Assembly (NCBI RefSeq): GCF_012927445.1
Contig: NZ_JABBPD010000007.1
Location: 310,001 to 374,000, forward strand
Source: Rhodoferax sp.
Lineage (GTDB): Bacteria > Pseudomonadota > Gammaproteobacteria > Burkholderiales > Burkholderiaceae_C
Direction: 5' to 3'
Length of the DNA stretch: 64,000 nt
Positions 35,801 through 42,755 of the stretch are shown here, piece after piece (position 1 is the first letter of the stretch; each line of letters opens with the position of its first letter). Below the pieces are notes generated by a model, which saw only the letters and a program-made list of their open reading frames with translations, did no database searches and was not told where the DNA came from. The position numbers and the translations under genes are program-made.

Positions 35801-35949
35801 TGGGCAAGGCTCTGGGCAAGGTGTTGGGCATCGACGTTGAGCTCTTTCTGGACATGATTGACATGGACAAAAGCCAAATAGGCGGCCAACAGGACCAGTG
35901 GCAAGACGCATAGCCAGATCAGCCGCGTCAGGAATTTATTCAGCGACAT
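29839..35949 (-). CDS. 2036-residue hybrid sensor histidine kinase (six PAS, GAF, HisKA-HATPase, two receivers, Hpt)
   Basis: TM1 (about 8-28) and TM2 (about 248-270) enclose a periplasmic sensor domain. PAS-type domains follow at about 325-445, 455-575, 580-715, 718-835, 890-1015 and 1030-1150, then a GAF domain at about 1180-1350. The kinase core has HisKA with ATMSHELRTPLNAVVG (His1400), and an N-box, DSGIGI and GGSGLGLAIS. Two receivers have phospho-acceptors Asp1689 and Asp1830, and a C-terminal Hpt domain has His1975 in IHGLSGVA. All phosphorelay residues are present, though the usual Hpt Lys is Ser. The fourth PAS is LOV-like, with Cys765 in GQTCSFVQ. There is no adjacent response regulator gene, so the output partner is elsewhere. 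Confidence 0.93.
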   Translation of the reverse strand: MSLNKFLTRLIWLCVLPLVLLAAYLAFVHVNHVQKELNVDAQHLAQSLAQAVDHDLKARIDALHILAASPLADQPSQHKALYQEALGFHQAFGSHVILADLQKHMLFNTREPFGTPLPMLPMLPQGHSAALTAMQTGMPAVGDLFFGPNSKEPLVGIAVPGQRKGKIAFLVITPAGARQFQQRLEQLELPEEWSVALLDGAGETLARRGPPGEKTVPASDTPGRFVVHSQTSPWSVVLEIPRHIYFAPLLEAATQLALAILGATLAGVLGGKLAGRRLAKSVTLLGNTTNPKAPVPYITEIAVVRRLLDQSLAERNQAEAARRDSEQRFRATFEQAAVGISLVAPAGRLLQVNQKLCDITGFTQAELMEKTFQDITHPDDLQADLILAEQLLAGAFETYSMEKRYLRQDGTSIWVHLTVALARHPDGSPDYFISVIEDIQRRKEVEAALQSKELALRAAQQMAALGSWSWDLRTDQRVWSEEIYRLYGIDPSLPPLPYSAIQAYYTPDSWARFEEVSETARSHGTPYECEAEMVRADGTHRWITARGEATYDANGTVVELHGMVQDITARKQAEAALLKAGALQRAIFNSANFSSIATDVQGVIQIFNVGAEHMLGYDAADVMNKITPADISDPQEVIARAKALTAELGTQIEPGFEALVFKASRGIEDIYELTYIRKDGSRFPAVVSVTALRDVQNTIIGYLLIGTDNSARIQSSEKLRVSDLALKAISQGVLISSADGCILSANDAFLSITGYSAAEVLGQTCSFVQGPLTDPRMRASIRRAMENRTEFTGEILNYRKDGTLFCNDLSISPVCNEHGRLTHFIGIIRDITARKQAEEALLELNTSLEQRVAQRTAELTTTLEVSTASKERLQVEIQEHQRTEALLQRSQLTLNQAARITQLGAWSIELLDLENFNHNPVTWSAEMYRLMDYRPEDIPVLTPDVFFARVHPDDRQRVMDMALQALANKATWQTEFRLRWADGSERLVVETGEFSFDESGTAQSMMGAVKDITEQRQIDVKLRDSETSLKMALEGAGAGCCEWNLDTGVDIWSDELWALFGLELNSVPACFETWRQTVHPDDLEQAEHIVKTAIAQKKEFEIEWQVKLPPGAAPRWLMARSRPVPEKDGRVIWYRGIGIDITQRKQAELTLDLYRDHLEELVAERTAELSDAEAEQKRLINALRLLSDCNIALVHAKDEGQLLDELCQLVVESGSYLMGWVGIAEQNAEKSVRPVAQSGFEEGYLECIQVSWDSEQAIGCGPTGTAIRTGTAQINQNCLSNPKMAPWREAALNRGYQSSVALPLIIDKQVLGALTLYSAEPDAFGMNEVQSLEELANDMAFGLQSLRARSQLARYQQQLEKLVKERTQEIAELNAELTEKVRDAEAASLAKGAFLATMSHELRTPLNAVVGLTGLLADSPLGRRQRDYADKILLSAQALRALIDNILDFSKIEAGKLRLEQAPLSLNALLRTTAAVVGVSLRDKPIEALFEVAPDIPDALIGDALRLQQVLLNLTSNAVKFTETGEIVLSVRCLAREATRVTLQFTVRDSGIGIPSDQLGVIFEGFTQADASTSRLYGGSGLGLAISARLARLMGGQIGVNSVVGSGSEFHFSVPLALGVNVPVSVSSNIPAGLSILIIDDHPLARDILTQTCAAFDWQATAVDSGAAGLNELRRSVAEGRDYDLMLLDWHMPGLDGLAMLRQAYDSPDIGLPLVVLMASIFELEQAVAASDDLDLDGIAAKPMTPASLLEAVTRAYSGELNSLLPPPGKTDRRLAGMRLLVAEDNELNQEVIEQILTRAGAQVVIAANGLVAVKALQVPGAHFDAVLMDIQMPVLDGYSATRIIREELGLLDLPIIAVTAFARPEDREKSRLAGMVGHIVKPLDVEDLLDLVAKERRGPLASAPVRPDPALPARAPALQLPGLDIAAALNAFGGDEKRYRDILNKFIVQHGGDVEQARRLFHAADLKGARDLIHGLSGVASILQATELARLAAKTETTLLDGQAAMMPVLFDEMQTVMRTLGASIQRLTTLWADA

Positions 35950-36191
35950 GCGGGACTCAGCCGGCGGCCGGATGGGAAGCGATGTTGTTCATGACGATGG
36001 CCCTGTGTGATGAGCTCATGCAGGCGATTGCGCTGCGAGAGAAAACTTCTGATGCGGGTTGGCGACTTTGCCCCGTGCCATTTAATCACCTGAGGGGCAT
36101 CATGGCATACCAAGCTTGGCGATAGCTTGCCAACATAGCAGGCCGGTGGCGCTCAAGGGGGCGAGGGCGGTAAATACCCTGATGATATTTG

Positions 36192-36207
36192 TGGCACGAA
36201 ACTGGCA
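36192..36207 (+). promoter_or_regulatory. candidate sigma-54 promoter of the ABC operon
   Basis: TGGCACGAAACTGGCA matches the -24/-12 consensus TGGCAC-N5-TTGCA except for one T to G change. The invariant GG and GC are separated by the required ten bases. Transcription would begin near 36219. Confidence 0.5.
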
Positions 36208-36224
36208 TGCATCGATAGAATAAG

Positions 36225-36240
36225 TTGACCAACTGGTTAA
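36225..36240. promoter_or_regulatory. RutR-like operator
   Basis: TTGACCAACTGGTTAA matches the published RutR box TTGACCA-NN-TGGTCAA at all but one base. It lies just downstream of the predicted start site and about 55 bases before the ABC operon, whose last gene encodes a RutR-like TetR protein. Confidence 0.72.
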
Positions 36241-36295
36241 CTTTCAGTCTGTTTCGCTTCGTTGTGGTGCAGCCAACTTACTTTTTTGCGTGTCA

Positions 36296-37120
36296 ATGAA
36301 TACTTCTGAAGTGCCACCCCTGCCAGTTGCCAGTCCCTTGGTCAGCGCGCGGCTGGCCGTTCAAGTCCGCAACGCCAGCGTCATCTACCAGGCAACTGAT
36401 TCACCGGTGCACGCGCTGGCGGGGATTGACCTGGACATACACGAGGGTGAATTCGTCGCGCTGATTGGCCCTTCGGGTTGCGGCAAGACCACCTTGATGC
36501 GTGTCATTGCCGACCTGGAAAAGACCAGCGCGGGCCAGGTGCTGGTCAATGGCGTCACGCCGCACGAAGCCCGGCTGGCACGCGCTTACGGCTATGTCTT
36601 CCAGGCGCCGGCCTTGTTCCCATGGCGCACGGTGCTGGCCAACGTCACCTTGCCGCTGCAAATCCAGGGCCGCACCAAAACGGACAGCAAAGCCATTGCC
36701 CTGGCGCATCTGGCGCGGGTCGGGCTGACCGGCTTTGAGGGCAAGTACCCGTGGCAGTTGTCCGGCGGCATGCAGCAGCGCGTGTCGATTGCCCGCGCCT
36801 TGTCGTTTGAGCCCCGCATTTTGATGATGGACGAGCCTTTTGGGGCGCTGGATGAAATCACGCGCGACCGGCTTAACGAGCAGCTGCAGCAGCTGTGGCA
36901 GCGGGAACGCCGCACGGTGGTGTTTGTCACGCACTCGATTGCCGAGGCGGTGTATCTGGCGACCCGCATCGTGGTGATGTCGCCGCGCCCGGGGCGCATC
37001 GTCAAGGTCATTGACTCCCCGCTGCCGGATGAGCGTTATTTGGGGCTGCGCGACACCCCGGCCTTCATTGAAGTCGCCCATGCGGTGCGCGAAGCACTGG
37101 CGGTGGGTCACCATGACTGA
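36296..37120 (+). CDS. ABC transporter ATP-binding protein (nitrate/sulfonate/pyrimidine-type importer)
   Basis: This 274-residue ATPase has Walker A GPSGCGKTT (about 61-69), signature LSGGMQQR (about 155-162), Walker B ILMMDEPFGALDE and the switch His in VFVTHSIAEA. The subfamily is that of SsuB/TauB/ThiZ-like importers that use NMT1-type binding proteins. The ATG at 36296 follows a possible GTG at 36290. It overlaps the first permease by eight bases. The RutR-like operator upstream and RutR-like regulator at the end of the operon suggest pyrimidine or a related nitrogen compound as substrate. Confidence 0.9.
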   Translation: MNTSEVPPLPVASPLVSARLAVQVRNASVIYQATDSPVHALAGIDLDIHEGEFVALIGPSGCGKTTLMRVIADLEKTSAGQVLVNGVTPHEARLARAYGYVFQAPALFPWRTVLANVTLPLQIQGRTKTDSKAIALAHLARVGLTGFEGKYPWQLSGGMQQRVSIARALSFEPRILMMDEPFGALDEITRDRLNEQLQQLWQRERRTVVFVTHSIAEAVYLATRIVVMSPRPGRIVKVIDSPLPDERYLGLRDTPAFIEVAHAVREALAVGHHD

Positions 37121-38012
37121 CACCTTTAGGACCAGCCGCGTGACGCGCTTCCAGCGGCAGGGCTTGCCGGTGGCGGTGATGTTGCTGGCGGTCTTGCTGG
37201 TCTGGTACGGCGCCGCCTGGGCGCTCAATGCGCCGGGTGCGATCGAACGTGTGCTGCCCGCCGACGGGGCCTGGACCTGGCAAGAGTTGTTGCGCGCCAC
37301 CATGGCCATGCAGCGTCCAGTGCTGCCCGCACCGCATCAGGTGGCGCTGGATTTTTGGTCCAGCCTGGTGGACTGGCCGCTGGATTCGCCGCGCAACCTG
37401 CTGTTCCACGTCGCGGTCACGGCGGAGTCCACGCTCTGGGGCTTTGTGCTGGGCACCGCGCTGGGGCTGTTTCTGTCGGTCTGCATTGTTCATTCGCGCA
37501 CGCTGGACCGGGCCTTGCTGCCGTGGATCGTGGCGTCGCAAACCGTGCCGGTGCTGGCGATTGCGCCCATCGTGCTGGTGATTCTGGGCAGTCTCGGTTT
37601 TGCCGGGGTCGCGCCGAAAGCGGTGATCGCCATGTACCTGTGCTTTTTCCCGGTAACGGTGGCCATGGTGCAGGGCCTGCGCTCGCCGCAACGCATCGAA
37701 ACCGAAATGTTGCACACCTATGCCGCCACGCGTTGGCAGACCCTGTGGCTGCTGCGCCTGCCGGCTGCCTTGCCTTTCTTGTTTCCGGCGCTGCGGGTCG
37801 GCATTGCCGCCGGCCTGGTGGGCGCCATGGTGGCCGAGCTGCCCACCGGTGCGGTGGCCGGCCTGGGCGCACGGTTGCTGACCGGCTCGTATTACGGCAA
37901 CACCATTCAAATCTGGTCGGCGCTGGTGATGTCGGCGCTGCTGGGCTTGACGCTGACCACGGTGGTGGCCGGGGTTGAGCGTCTGGTGCTGCGGAACCGG
38001 CCCCAGTCATGA
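37113..38012 (+). CDS. ABC transporter permease 1
   Basis: This 299-residue inner-membrane permease of the BPD/SsuC type has about six transmembrane segments. The coupling loop has EMLHTYAATRWQTLWLLRLPAALPFLFPALRVG, the EAA-type motif that docks on the ATPase. The N-terminus has a first segment with MLLAVLLVWYGAAW, then a periplasmic region. The start at 37113 lies inside the ATPase gene, and the stop overlaps permease 2 in an ATGA. Two different permeases indicate a heterodimeric channel. Confidence 0.9.
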   Translation: MTDTFRTSRVTRFQRQGLPVAVMLLAVLLVWYGAAWALNAPGAIERVLPADGAWTWQELLRATMAMQRPVLPAPHQVALDFWSSLVDWPLDSPRNLLFHVAVTAESTLWGFVLGTALGLFLSVCIVHSRTLDRALLPWIVASQTVPVLAIAPIVLVILGSLGFAGVAPKAVIAMYLCFFPVTVAMVQGLRSPQRIETEMLHTYAATRWQTLWLLRLPAALPFLFPALRVGIAAGLVGAMVAELPTGAVAGLGARLLTGSYYGNTIQIWSALVMSALLGLTLTTVVAGVERLVLRNRPQS

Positions 38013-38947
38013 AGCGCACCCTCCAAATCAGCGCCCTGTTTGCCTTGGCCTGTCTGGCCGGCGGCGCGCTGTTGCTGCAATGGCTGGCAGCCATCGGCGA
38101 GGCCCCGCCGCCACTGCTGTTCTGGCTGGCCACCGGCATGCTGGCGTTGCTGGCTGTGCAGTCGATCCGGTTTTTGGCCGCGCTGGAGGGCGCCCGCCTG
38201 TTGACGGCGGCTTTGTTCGGCGTGTGGGTGCTTTACTTCTGGCAGTTGCTGGTGCTGGCGTTGGCGGTACCCAAGGTTTTGTTGCCGCCACCCAGCCTGA
38301 TTGCGCAATCGATTGCCCTGCACTGGCCCACGCTGTGGGACGACTTTGTGCAAACCGTGCTCAAGGCGGTGCTGATCGGTTGGGCGCTGGGCTCGGGGCT
38401 GGGATTTGCGGTGGCGGTGGCAATTGACCGCCTGCCATTTTTACAACGCGGCTTGTTGCCGCTGGCCTCCCTCAGCAGCACCATCCCGCTGGTGGCCGTG
38501 GCGCCGATCGCCGTGATGTGGTTTGGTTTTGACTGGCAGTCCAAAGCCGCGGTGGTGGTGTTGATGACGTTTTCCCCGATGTTGGTGTCCACGCTGGCCG
38601 GGCTCAAAGCGGCCGGCCAACTGGAGCGCGAGTTGATGCACAGCTACGCCGCCAGCTACGGCCGCACCCTGCTGGCCCTGCGCTTGCCGGCCGCGTTGCC
38701 CTTCATGTTTGGTGCGCTCAAGGTCAACGCGACGCTGGCCTTGATTGGCGCCATCGTGGCCGAGTTTTTTGGTTCACCCACGCAGGGCCTGGGCTTTCGG
38801 ATTTCAACCGAAGCCGCCCGCATGAACATGCCGCTGGTGTGGGCTGCCATCGCCGTGGCGGCGGTCACCGGTTCGGTGGCGTATGCCGTGCTGGTCCAGC
38901 TGGAGCGACGTGCCGCGTTCTGGCACCCGTCGGTGCGGGAGGGATGA
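38009..38947 (+). CDS. ABC transporter permease 2
   Basis: This 312-residue partner permease has two or three extra N-terminal hydrophobic segments before the BPD domain. The coupling loop is ELMHSYAASYGRTLLALRLPAALPFMFGALKV. The end, GLGFRISTEAARMNMPLVWAAI, matches permeases of thiamine-precursor/pyrimidine importers. It starts in a four-base overlap with permease 1, and the binding-protein gene follows after 54 bases. Confidence 0.9.
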   Translation: MKRTLQISALFALACLAGGALLLQWLAAIGEAPPPLLFWLATGMLALLAVQSIRFLAALEGARLLTAALFGVWVLYFWQLLVLALAVPKVLLPPPSLIAQSIALHWPTLWDDFVQTVLKAVLIGWALGSGLGFAVAVAIDRLPFLQRGLLPLASLSSTIPLVAVAPIAVMWFGFDWQSKAAVVVLMTFSPMLVSTLAGLKAAGQLERELMHSYAASYGRTLLALRLPAALPFMFGALKVNATLALIGAIVAEFFGSPTQGLGFRISTEAARMNMPLVWAAIAVAAVTGSVAYAVLVQLERRAAFWHPSVREG

Positions 38948-39001
38948 CGCTGCGCCGCCGTTATTGACTGAAGTTTTTTTCCCTAACCCAAGGAGTTTTC
39001 C

Positions 39002-40021
39002 ATGATTCTTCGTTCTTGCAAGATCACCCAGAGCCTGCTGGCGGCGCTGCTGGCCGTAGGTGGCGTGACCGTCGGCGTCAACGCCAGTGCGGCGGACAAG
39101 GTCACGGTGCAACTCAAATGGCTGCCGCAAGCGCAGTTTGCCGGCTACTACGTGGCACAAAGCAAGGGCTACTACAAGACCGAAGGGCTGGACGTGACCA
39201 TCAAGCCCGGTGGCCCGGACATCTCGCCGGTGCAGGTGATTGCCGGCAATGGCGCCGACGTGGTGGTGAACTGGATGCCCGATGCCCTGGCCGCGCGTGA
39301 AGCCGGGGTGCCGCTGGTCAACATTGCGCAGGTCTTCAACAAATCGGGGCTGATGCTGACCTGCAAAAAGTCCAGCGGCATCGCCAGTCCCAAAGACCTC
39401 AAGGGCAAAACCCTGGGTGTCTGGTACGGCGGCAACGAGTACCCGTTCCTGAACTGGATGGCCAAGCTGGGTTACAAAACCAACGCTGACATCAAGATTC
39501 TCAAGCAGGGTTTCAACGTCGACCCGTTGCTGCAAAACCAGGCCGCCTGTATTTCCACCATGATCTACAACGAGTATTGGCAGCTGGTGGATGCCGGCAT
39601 CAAGGAGAGCGACCTGATCACCTTCTTCTATGAAAAAGAAGGCGTTGCTTCGCTGGAAGACGGCTTGTATGTGCTGGAGTCCAAGCTCAAAGACCCGGCC
39701 TTTGTGGCACGCATGGGTAAGTTTCTCAAGGCCAGCTTCAAGGGCTGGAACGACGCCGTGAAGAACCCGGCCGAGGCGGCCCGGATCGTGGTGGCGGCGG
39801 ACATGTCGGGCAGCGCGACCGAGCAAGTGCAAAAACGCCAGATGGAAAACGTGGCCAAACTCATCACCACCGCCGGTACGCCGAAAATCGGCTACCTGGA
39901 GCCGGCCGCCTATGAACGCACCGTCAAGGTGTTGCTGGCCGCGGGCAGCTCACCGGTGATCAAGAAGGATCCGGGCAAAGCGGCCTACTCGCATGTGGTG
40001 TGGGAAGCGGCTGCCAAATAA
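39002..40021 (+). CDS. NMT1/THI5-type periplasmic substrate-binding protein
   Basis: This 339-residue protein has a Sec signal peptide of about 30 residues, ending near NASAADK. An NMT1/THI5-like fold follows: VQLKWLPQAQFAGYYVAQSKGYYKTEGLDV near the N-terminus, then VNWMPDALAAREAGVPLVNIAQVF and GKTLGVWYGGNEYPFLNWM. This group binds pyrimidine precursors, nitrogen heterocycles or related compounds. AAGGAG lies about seven bases before the ATG. It supplies the two permeases upstream. Confidence 0.9.
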   Translation: MILRSCKITQSLLAALLAVGGVTVGVNASAADKVTVQLKWLPQAQFAGYYVAQSKGYYKTEGLDVTIKPGGPDISPVQVIAGNGADVVVNWMPDALAAREAGVPLVNIAQVFNKSGLMLTCKKSSGIASPKDLKGKTLGVWYGGNEYPFLNWMAKLGYKTNADIKILKQGFNVDPLLQNQAACISTMIYNEYWQLVDAGIKESDLITFFYEKEGVASLEDGLYVLESKLKDPAFVARMGKFLKASFKGWNDAVKNPAEAARIVVAADMSGSATEQVQKRQMENVAKLITTAGTPKIGYLEPAAYERTVKVLLAAGSSPVIKKDPGKAAYSHVVWEAAAK

Positions 40022-40026
40022 GTGAC

Positions 40027-40686
40027 ATGCCAGCGCTTGCCAGAAGCCCGCTCACGGACGCCAGCGATGCCGCATCCAAAGGCCAGATTCGCCAAGCCAA
40101 TGAGGCCGTGATTCTGGCCGCCGCCGAGCGCGTGTTTGCCGGTGCCGGCTTTGGCGGGGCCACCATGGCCGCGATCGCCAAAGCCGCCGGCCTGCCCAAG
40201 GCCAACCTGCATTACTACTTTGGCAGCAAGCAGGAGCTCTACCGCACCGTGCTGGCGCGCACCTTGAAAGACTGGCTGCTCCCCGCGCTCAACATCACGG
40301 CCCAAGCGGACCCCAGGGCGGCGATTGAAAGCTACATTCGCGCCAAAATGGCCCTGTCGGCACTGCGGCCGCACGCCTCCAAGGTGTTTGCCAACGAACT
40401 GTTGCATGGCGCCCCGGTGGTCAAGGGTTTGCTGGCCACCGAACTGCGCGAGATGGTGCGGACCAAGGCGGCCGTGATCGACGGCTGGATTGCCTCCGGC
40501 CGCATGGCAGCGGTGGACCCGGTGCACCTGTTCTTCACCATCTGGGCCGCAACCCAGACCTATGCCGACTTTGATGTGCAGGTGTGCGCCGTGCTGGGGC
40601 AGCCCGAGTTGACGCCGCAGGATCATGCGCGCGCCACCGAGCATGTGGTGGCGCTGATTTTGCGCGGCTGTGGGTTGTTGAGCTAA
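40027..40686 (+). CDS. RutR-like TetR-family regulator
   Basis: This 219-residue repressor has an N-terminal helix-turn-helix (TMAAIAKAAGLPKANLHYYFGSKQELY, about 39-64). Its C-terminal domain resembles YcdC/RutR, with LRPHASKVFANELLHGAP and the HLFFTIWAATQTYADF block. RutR of E. coli binds uracil or thymine and controls pyrimidine use. The gene is last in the ABC operon, five bases after the binding-protein stop. A near-perfect RutR box stands before the operon. It therefore probably represses its own transporter. No pyrimidine-degrading enzyme gene is present in the window. Confidence 0.87.
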   Translation: MPALARSPLTDASDAASKGQIRQANEAVILAAAERVFAGAGFGGATMAAIAKAAGLPKANLHYYFGSKQELYRTVLARTLKDWLLPALNITAQADPRAAIESYIRAKMALSALRPHASKVFANELLHGAPVVKGLLATELREMVRTKAAVIDGWIASGRMAAVDPVHLFFTIWAATQTYADFDVQVCAVLGQPELTPQDHARATEHVVALILRGCGLLS

Positions 40687-40689
40687 ACA

Positions 40690-40736
40690 GGCCTCTAGCC
40701 CCCGTATCTATTGCGTAGGAAGCTATTAAAAATAGA
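40690..40736 (-). repeat. dispersed AATAGCT repeat, copy F
   Basis: On the minus strand the copy reads CTATTTTTAATAGCTTCC, then TACGCAATAGATAC and GGGGGCTAGAGGCC. It is a more diverged copy, directly after the TetR gene. Confidence 0.7.
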
Positions 40737-40844
40737 GCAGTTGTTTTGGTGAATTACGGCTCATGCAGGTACCGCCGCCAGTGAGCGCGCCGGAGCGTGT
40801 CTGCATAATCGTTCCTTCTCAACTCCGTGCACGAAAGTAGATCC

Positions 40845-41732
40845 ATGCGCAAAATCTCGGCGGCCATGTTCCTGGCTTTGAACTTTTCAATGGCAACCCA
40901 GGCGGCCCAGTTGGTTGACCTTGTGCAAGTCGCACCGGTCATCCCCTACGCGACAGGGGCTGAGTCGGCCGCGCCGGCGGTGAACCATGACTGCCACTGG
41001 AATACGCAAGTCGTTCAGGCCCTGATCAAGGAGTCCAAAGGTCGGGTCCAGCTGGCTGCGCAAGATCTGGGTGCCTTTGAAGGGCGCAAGCTTATCTTGT
41101 TTGCCAGCAGCAGTGCTGAAGCTGGCACCGCAAGCGAGACGGCGCCCAAGTGGCTGGCGGTGACAGGTCAGTTGCTGGACAAAAACACGCTCATCGGGGA
41201 CTTCAAGTTACGTCAGGAGATCACCAAAGGATCACTGCAGGATAGCAAAATCCTGAAGGAGATGAGCGGTGATTTGGGCGATGGCATGGCGCAATGGCTC
41301 GAAGAGCCGATGCGTGGCGTCAGCGTTGCGCCCGCTATGCCTGCTTTGAACAAGGATTCGGTTGACGATGAGGTGCTCAAAAACTGCCCATGGAATACTT
41401 TTATTCCCAAATATCTGGCGGAGAACACCCGTGGCCAAGTGAACATTGGGGCGCGAGATATCCACAATTTAAACGAGCGCAAATTACTGCTGACCGTGGT
41501 TGAAAGCCGCATCGCGGGGGGTGGGGTTTATTCGGGTGGCAAGTGGATAGACCTCACGGGTCAGCTGATTGAAAACGGCAACGACATTGGCAGCTTTGAA
41601 GCGAGTCGACACACCATCAAAGGCTGGAGCGGTTGCGGTGCGGCGAAAAATTTGAGTGAAGAGATTGGTGAGGACATTGCGAAATGGTTGAAAAAACCCA
41701 GCATGAACGCCAAGCTGGGCGATGCCAGCTGA
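40845..41732 (+). CDS. secreted protein with two tandem ~100-residue repeats, function unknown
   Basis: This protein of about 295 residues has a signal peptide (RKISAAMFLALNFSMATQA). Two related domains follow, about residues 50-155 and 180-290. Both begin with Cys-x-Trp-Asn-Thr (HWNT and PWNT after a Cys), then G-x-V with hydrophobic pairs, A-x-D, RKL, a Lys-Trp pair, TGQL, IG-x-F and a C-terminal W-L-x-x-P. It looks like an internal duplication. I do not recognise the family. The start at 40845 begins the signal peptide; an upstream ATG is unlikely. A decayed fragment of the same domain follows directly downstream. Confidence 0.78.
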   Translation: MRKISAAMFLALNFSMATQAAQLVDLVQVAPVIPYATGAESAAPAVNHDCHWNTQVVQALIKESKGRVQLAAQDLGAFEGRKLILFASSSAEAGTASETAPKWLAVTGQLLDKNTLIGDFKLRQEITKGSLQDSKILKEMSGDLGDGMAQWLEEPMRGVSVAPAMPALNKDSVDDEVLKNCPWNTFIPKYLAENTRGQVNIGARDIHNLNERKLLLTVVESRIAGGGVYSGGKWIDLTGQLIENGNDIGSFEASRHTIKGWSGCGAAKNLSEEIGEDIAKWLKKPSMNAKLGDAS

Positions 41733-41755
41733 GCGTCAACCTCCTGGGCATTGAG

Positions 41756-41920
41756 TAGACATCGGGGCCAGATTGCACTGGCCGATCGTCATGGCACTGA
41801 CATGAGTCTTTTAAAAAATCATCGCATTTTTCTCGCCACCAGCCGTGCTGAAGGTGGCGCTGCAAGCGAAACAGCGCCCAAGTGCCAATGCTTGACGGGG
41901 CGTTGCGTTGTTTTATTTGC
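41756..41920 (+). pseudogene. decayed fragment of the repeat domain of the upstream secreted protein
   Basis: One frame encodes RGQIALADRHGTDM, then RIFLATSRAEGGAASETAPK, closely matching the upstream protein's domain 1 (LILFASSSAEAGTASETAPK) and domain 2 (RGQVNIGARDI). The similarity breaks off after CQCLTG. No signal peptide, start context or downstream half remains, so it is a remnant of a third copy or of a deleted paralogue. Confidence 0.7.
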
Positions 41921-42132
41921 CAGGCACTTCACCCCATTGACATTTATCAAACGCTTTGTCATCAACGGGTTCAGGATTTGATTTGGTAGGACGTGCAAAA
42001 AAGGATGGGGCAATGTCAGATACCAATACGGGCAAGCTTTATAGAACTACATGTGCGTTTGCTCATGTTTTTGATGATCGTATGGCTGATGCATTCCACC
42101 GCGGCGCGCGGTCTACATTACGTTAAATCGCC
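41921..42132. other. intergenic stretch after the decayed fragment
   Basis: With the preceding fragment this makes about 400 bases between two genes. It is AT-richer than its surroundings. I see no further gene, strong hairpin or promoter boxes beyond the possible leader of the small lipoprotein at 42133. Confidence 0.4.
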
Positions 42133-42564
42133 ATGATGCCAACCAAATTTCTACCCTCATTGTTCGCGTCGATTGCTGTTTCCAGCCTTTTGCTAGGTTG
42201 CCAACTCCCTGCGCAACACACCGATAGGCCGCCGCCCTTCGGCTCCTTGGCGCAAATCACTTCTATCTCACCTGACACCCTCCAAGTCTTTAATTCTGGT
42301 GCACAAGTAAAACTGAAGGTGGATGTCAGTTATGTCCTGACCACAGAATCAGGAACGATGACGCTGGTCGTTCTCGCTGCGGACAATTCGGGCATTGCCC
42401 ACGATTTCAAGGTGATCAGCAAGGGTAGCGGGACAGCCACTCTGGAGGCTGAATTCACGGTCCCCCGCACCACGGTCATTCGCGTGTTTACGCCGCTTGT
42501 GGTTCAAGGCCAGAACTCAACATCGGTAGCCGATGGCAGAGAATTCAAGGTGCTTCCCAATTGA
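42133..42564 (+). CDS. small lipoprotein, function unknown
   Basis: This 143-residue protein has a lipoprotein signal peptide (SIAVSSLLLGCQLP, lipobox LLGC). The mature beta-rich domain of about 115 residues contains ISPDTLQVFNSGAQVKLKVDVSY and FTVPRTTVIRVFTPLVVQGQNST, suggesting an immunoglobulin-like sandwich. I do not recognise the family. A second ATG follows the first immediately. It stands alone between the decayed repeat fragment and the activator gene on the other strand. Confidence 0.65.
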   Translation: MMPTKFLPSLFASIAVSSLLLGCQLPAQHTDRPPPFGSLAQITSISPDTLQVFNSGAQVKLKVDVSYVLTTESGTMTLVVLAADNSGIAHDFKVISKGSGTATLEAEFTVPRTTVIRVFTPLVVQGQNSTSVADGREFKVLPN

Positions 42565-42755
42565 GGGTAGACCTAACATCCCAATCCAGCGGACCGGCAG
42601 CAACCACCAGGAGGCGGTGAGCACGATCAGGTTCATGGCTTGACCTTACTTCCACTGCGTATCACCATGGTTCAGTTAGGCACGCACAAAGCGCGTGCGG
42701 GAACGCGTCATGTCGGCATCAAATTTTCTGCACAAAGGTTTGGTTGATGAATGAA

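Larger units (their letters stand above)
35950..36295. promoter_or_regulatory. intergenic region between the hybrid kinase and the ABC operon
   Basis: This gap of about 346 bases between divergent genes holds, near its right end, a sigma-54-like promoter (36192-36207) and a RutR-like operator (36225-36240), both pointing to the ABC operon. The left 240 bases should hold the kinase promoter, but no clear boxes were recognised and no small gene is supported. Confidence 0.55.

Noticed and set aside
41921-42132. Possible further coding remnant after the decayed repeat fragment
   Set aside because: The frame contains no similarity beyond the matched segment and no ribosome site.
42577-42660. Possible short minus-strand frame with hydrophobic start (MNLIVLTASWW) and a GCACGC/GCGTGC hairpin near 42679
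   Set aside because: It is too short and open-ended to support as a gene or fragment; no homologous family could be named, and the hairpin lacks a U-tract.
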